Below the pieces are notes generated by a model. It ran no database searches. It was not told the origin of the DNA and worked only from the letters and a program-made list of their open reading frames with translations. The position numbers were made by a program, and so were the translations under genes. From contig MEZF01000111.1 of NCBI GenBank assembly GCA_001774245.1, positions 42,830 through 49,567 on the forward strand: a DNA stretch of 6,738 nucleotides, given 5' to 3'. Below are positions 5,728-6,738 of this stretch, one piece after another (position 1 is the stretch's first letter; each line of letters begins with the position of its first letter). Source of the stretch: Candidatus Bathyarchaeota archaeon RBG_13_52_12 (GTDB taxonomy: Archaea > Thermoproteota > Bathyarchaeia > TCS64).

Positions 5728-6738
5728 TCACTTTAGCTCCTGTGGGGTTATGCTTGACATTGCGCGTAGGCGCTTGACAATCCCCGGTAGTTGCTGTATG
5801 ACATAATCGATCTGGTCCTTATTATTGGCTTTGCCGAGGGTGAAGACGAGGCTACCGTGGGCATCCTCTGGTTTGAGACCGGTAGCGAGAAGGCAGGCGC
5901 TTGGTTCGAGGGTCTTGGCAGCACAAGCTGAGCCCGTGTTTGCCTGGACGCCAACGTCATCGAGGCTGAGTATTAGGGCTTCGCCTTCGATATAGCTGAA
6001 ACGGATGTTGGCGTTGTTTGGGAGGCGTTTGGTCCTGTGGCCATTCAGGTAGGCCTCGGTAATTATGGTTGTGAGGCCCTTGATGAGGTGATCTCTCAGC
6101 TCGGTGAGGCGCTTCATCTCCTCCGGCATCTCCGCCTTGCAGAGTTCCGCGGCCTTACCAAAGCCGACTATTCCGGGCGTGTTCTCGGTGCCACTTCGAA
6201 GGCCCTGCTCTTGACCGCCACCGATGATGACGGGTCTAGGGCGGATATTCTTCTTGACATAGAGAGCTCCGACTCCCTTAGGACCGTTGATGTCGTTGCT
6301 GCTGAGGGTCATCATGTCAATGTCTTGGGCTTTTACGTCGAGGGGCATCTTGCCGAGAGCTGCTGTGGCGTCGGTGTGGAAGTATGCTCCCTTATTGTGG
6401 GCTATGATGACAGCTTCTTTGATTGGTTCTATGGTGCCTATTTCGCCGTTGGCAGCCATGATGGTGACTATGGCTGTCTTGTCTGTGACGAGTTCTTCGA
6501 GCTTGTCGAGGAGGATAACGCCCTGGCTGTCGACAGGGGCCTGCTGGTACTCCCATCCGCCTCGTGTGAGTTCCTTGCAGATGTTTACGGTGCTTATGTG
6601 TTCGACGGCGCTGGAGACGATTCGGTTGCCCTTGTTCTTGTAGCGGTTAGCAGCACCTATGATGGCGAGGTTTGTTGCCTCAGTGGCTGAGGCGGTGAAT
6701 ATTATCTCTGTGGGATCGGCGTTGATGAGAGCCGCAAC
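5728..6738 (-). CDS. iscS: IscS/NifS-family cysteine desulfurase, atypical (PLP lysine replaced by Asp), 5' truncated
   Basis: Open to the window edge: 336 C-terminal residues are seen of a family usually 380-400 long, so about 45-60 are missing. Fold motifs are clear (fragment numbering): FTASATEATNLAI (14-26), AVEH (44-47), MAANGEIGTIEP (94-105), HTDATAALGK (121-130), GPKGVGALYV (152-161), GGGQEQGLRSGTEN (173-186), and the mobile loop TGSACAAKTLEPS (268-280) with catalytic C272. Key departures: where the family has SxHK with the Schiff-base lysine, this protein reads SSND, Asp149 (codon 6292-6294) replacing Lys and Asn148 replacing His; the Gln that stacks with PLP is Ala126; and the Arg of SIRFSLGR that binds the substrate carboxylate is Val298 (SLVFTLGK). 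From memory, Archaeoglobus fulgidus IscS has the same Asp substitution and similar surrounding sequence. Normal PLP-dependent desulfuration is therefore doubtful, though partnership with IscU is supported by the one-base spacing. The ATG at 6459 is internal, not the start. Confidence 0.95.
   Translation of the reverse strand, partial: VAALINADPTEIIFTASATEATNLAIIGAANRYKNKGNRIVSSAVEHISTVNICKELTRGGWEYQQAPVDSQGVILLDKLEELVTDKTAIVTIMAANGEIGTIEPIKEAVIIAHNKGAYFHTDATAALGKMPLDVKAQDIDMMTLSSNDINGPKGVGALYVKKNIRPRPVIIGGGQEQGLRSGTENTPGIVGFGKAAELCKAEMPEEMKRLTELRDHLIKGLTTIITEAYLNGHRTKRLPNNANIRFSYIEGEALILSLDDVGVQANTGSACAAKTLEPSACLLATGLKPEDAHGSLVFTLGKANNKDQIDYVIQQLPGIVKRLRAMSSITPQELK

Noticed and set aside
6037..6690. 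Long plus-strand open frame (217 codons) opposite iscS
   Set aside because: It is antisense to a gene with clear family motifs; its own translation is Val/Gly/Asp-rich with no recognisable domain, as expected of a shadow frame.
1..6738. CRISPR arrays, tRNA/rRNA genes, insertion sequences
   Set aside because: No regularly spaced repeats, no cloverleaf-like or rRNA-like sequence and no transposase frames seen; nearly all bases are in ordinary coding genes.

Overview
The window looks like a chromosomal segment of an anaerobic or microaerophilic archaeon. Evidence: (i) the reading frames match archaeal-type families (short PRPP synthetase, tRNase Z, FprA-type flavodiiron protein, and an IscS of the unusual Archaeoglobus type); (ii) TATA-like boxes (TTTATA, TTAAATT, TTTTAAA, TTTTATT) lie about 25-45 bases before several starts, leaving very short leaders; (iii) GTG and TTG starts are frequent. 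A lineage such as Bathyarchaeota or a relative is possible, but the sequence alone does not settle it.

Plus strand, left to right: the 3' part of a ribose-phosphate pyrophosphokinase gene (3-683); a 113-residue protein of unknown function, perhaps arcadin-1-like (734-1075); a thioredoxin-fold protein with a CPLC active site (1128-1469); its probable partner, an NADPH-type thioredoxin reductase, 11 bases downstream (1481-2398); tRNase Z (2448-3353); and a flavodiiron protein with all its di-iron ligands (3400-4575). Apart from the trx-trxB pair, each complete plus-strand gene appears to have its own promoter.

Minus strand, read from the right edge: iscS (5' end cut off by the window), iscU one base later, a 42-residue protein with seven cysteines whose GTG start overlaps the iscU stop codon (GTGA), and then, 44 bases on, a six-helix PAP2-like membrane protein with its own TATA-like box and a TTG start backed by a Shine-Dalgarno sequence. 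This block converges on the flavodiiron gene, with only 10 bases between the stop codons.

The theme is thiol redox, oxygen defence and Fe-S cluster assembly. The most striking point is that IscS keeps its catalytic sulfur-carrying cysteine but has Asp in place of the PLP-binding lysine, along with other PLP/substrate-pocket substitutions. It therefore belongs to the atypical class known from Archaeoglobus fulgidus. The second is the small cysteine-rich gene translationally coupled to iscU, which could be an undescribed accessory factor (metal site or sulfur carrier) of this atypical ISC system.
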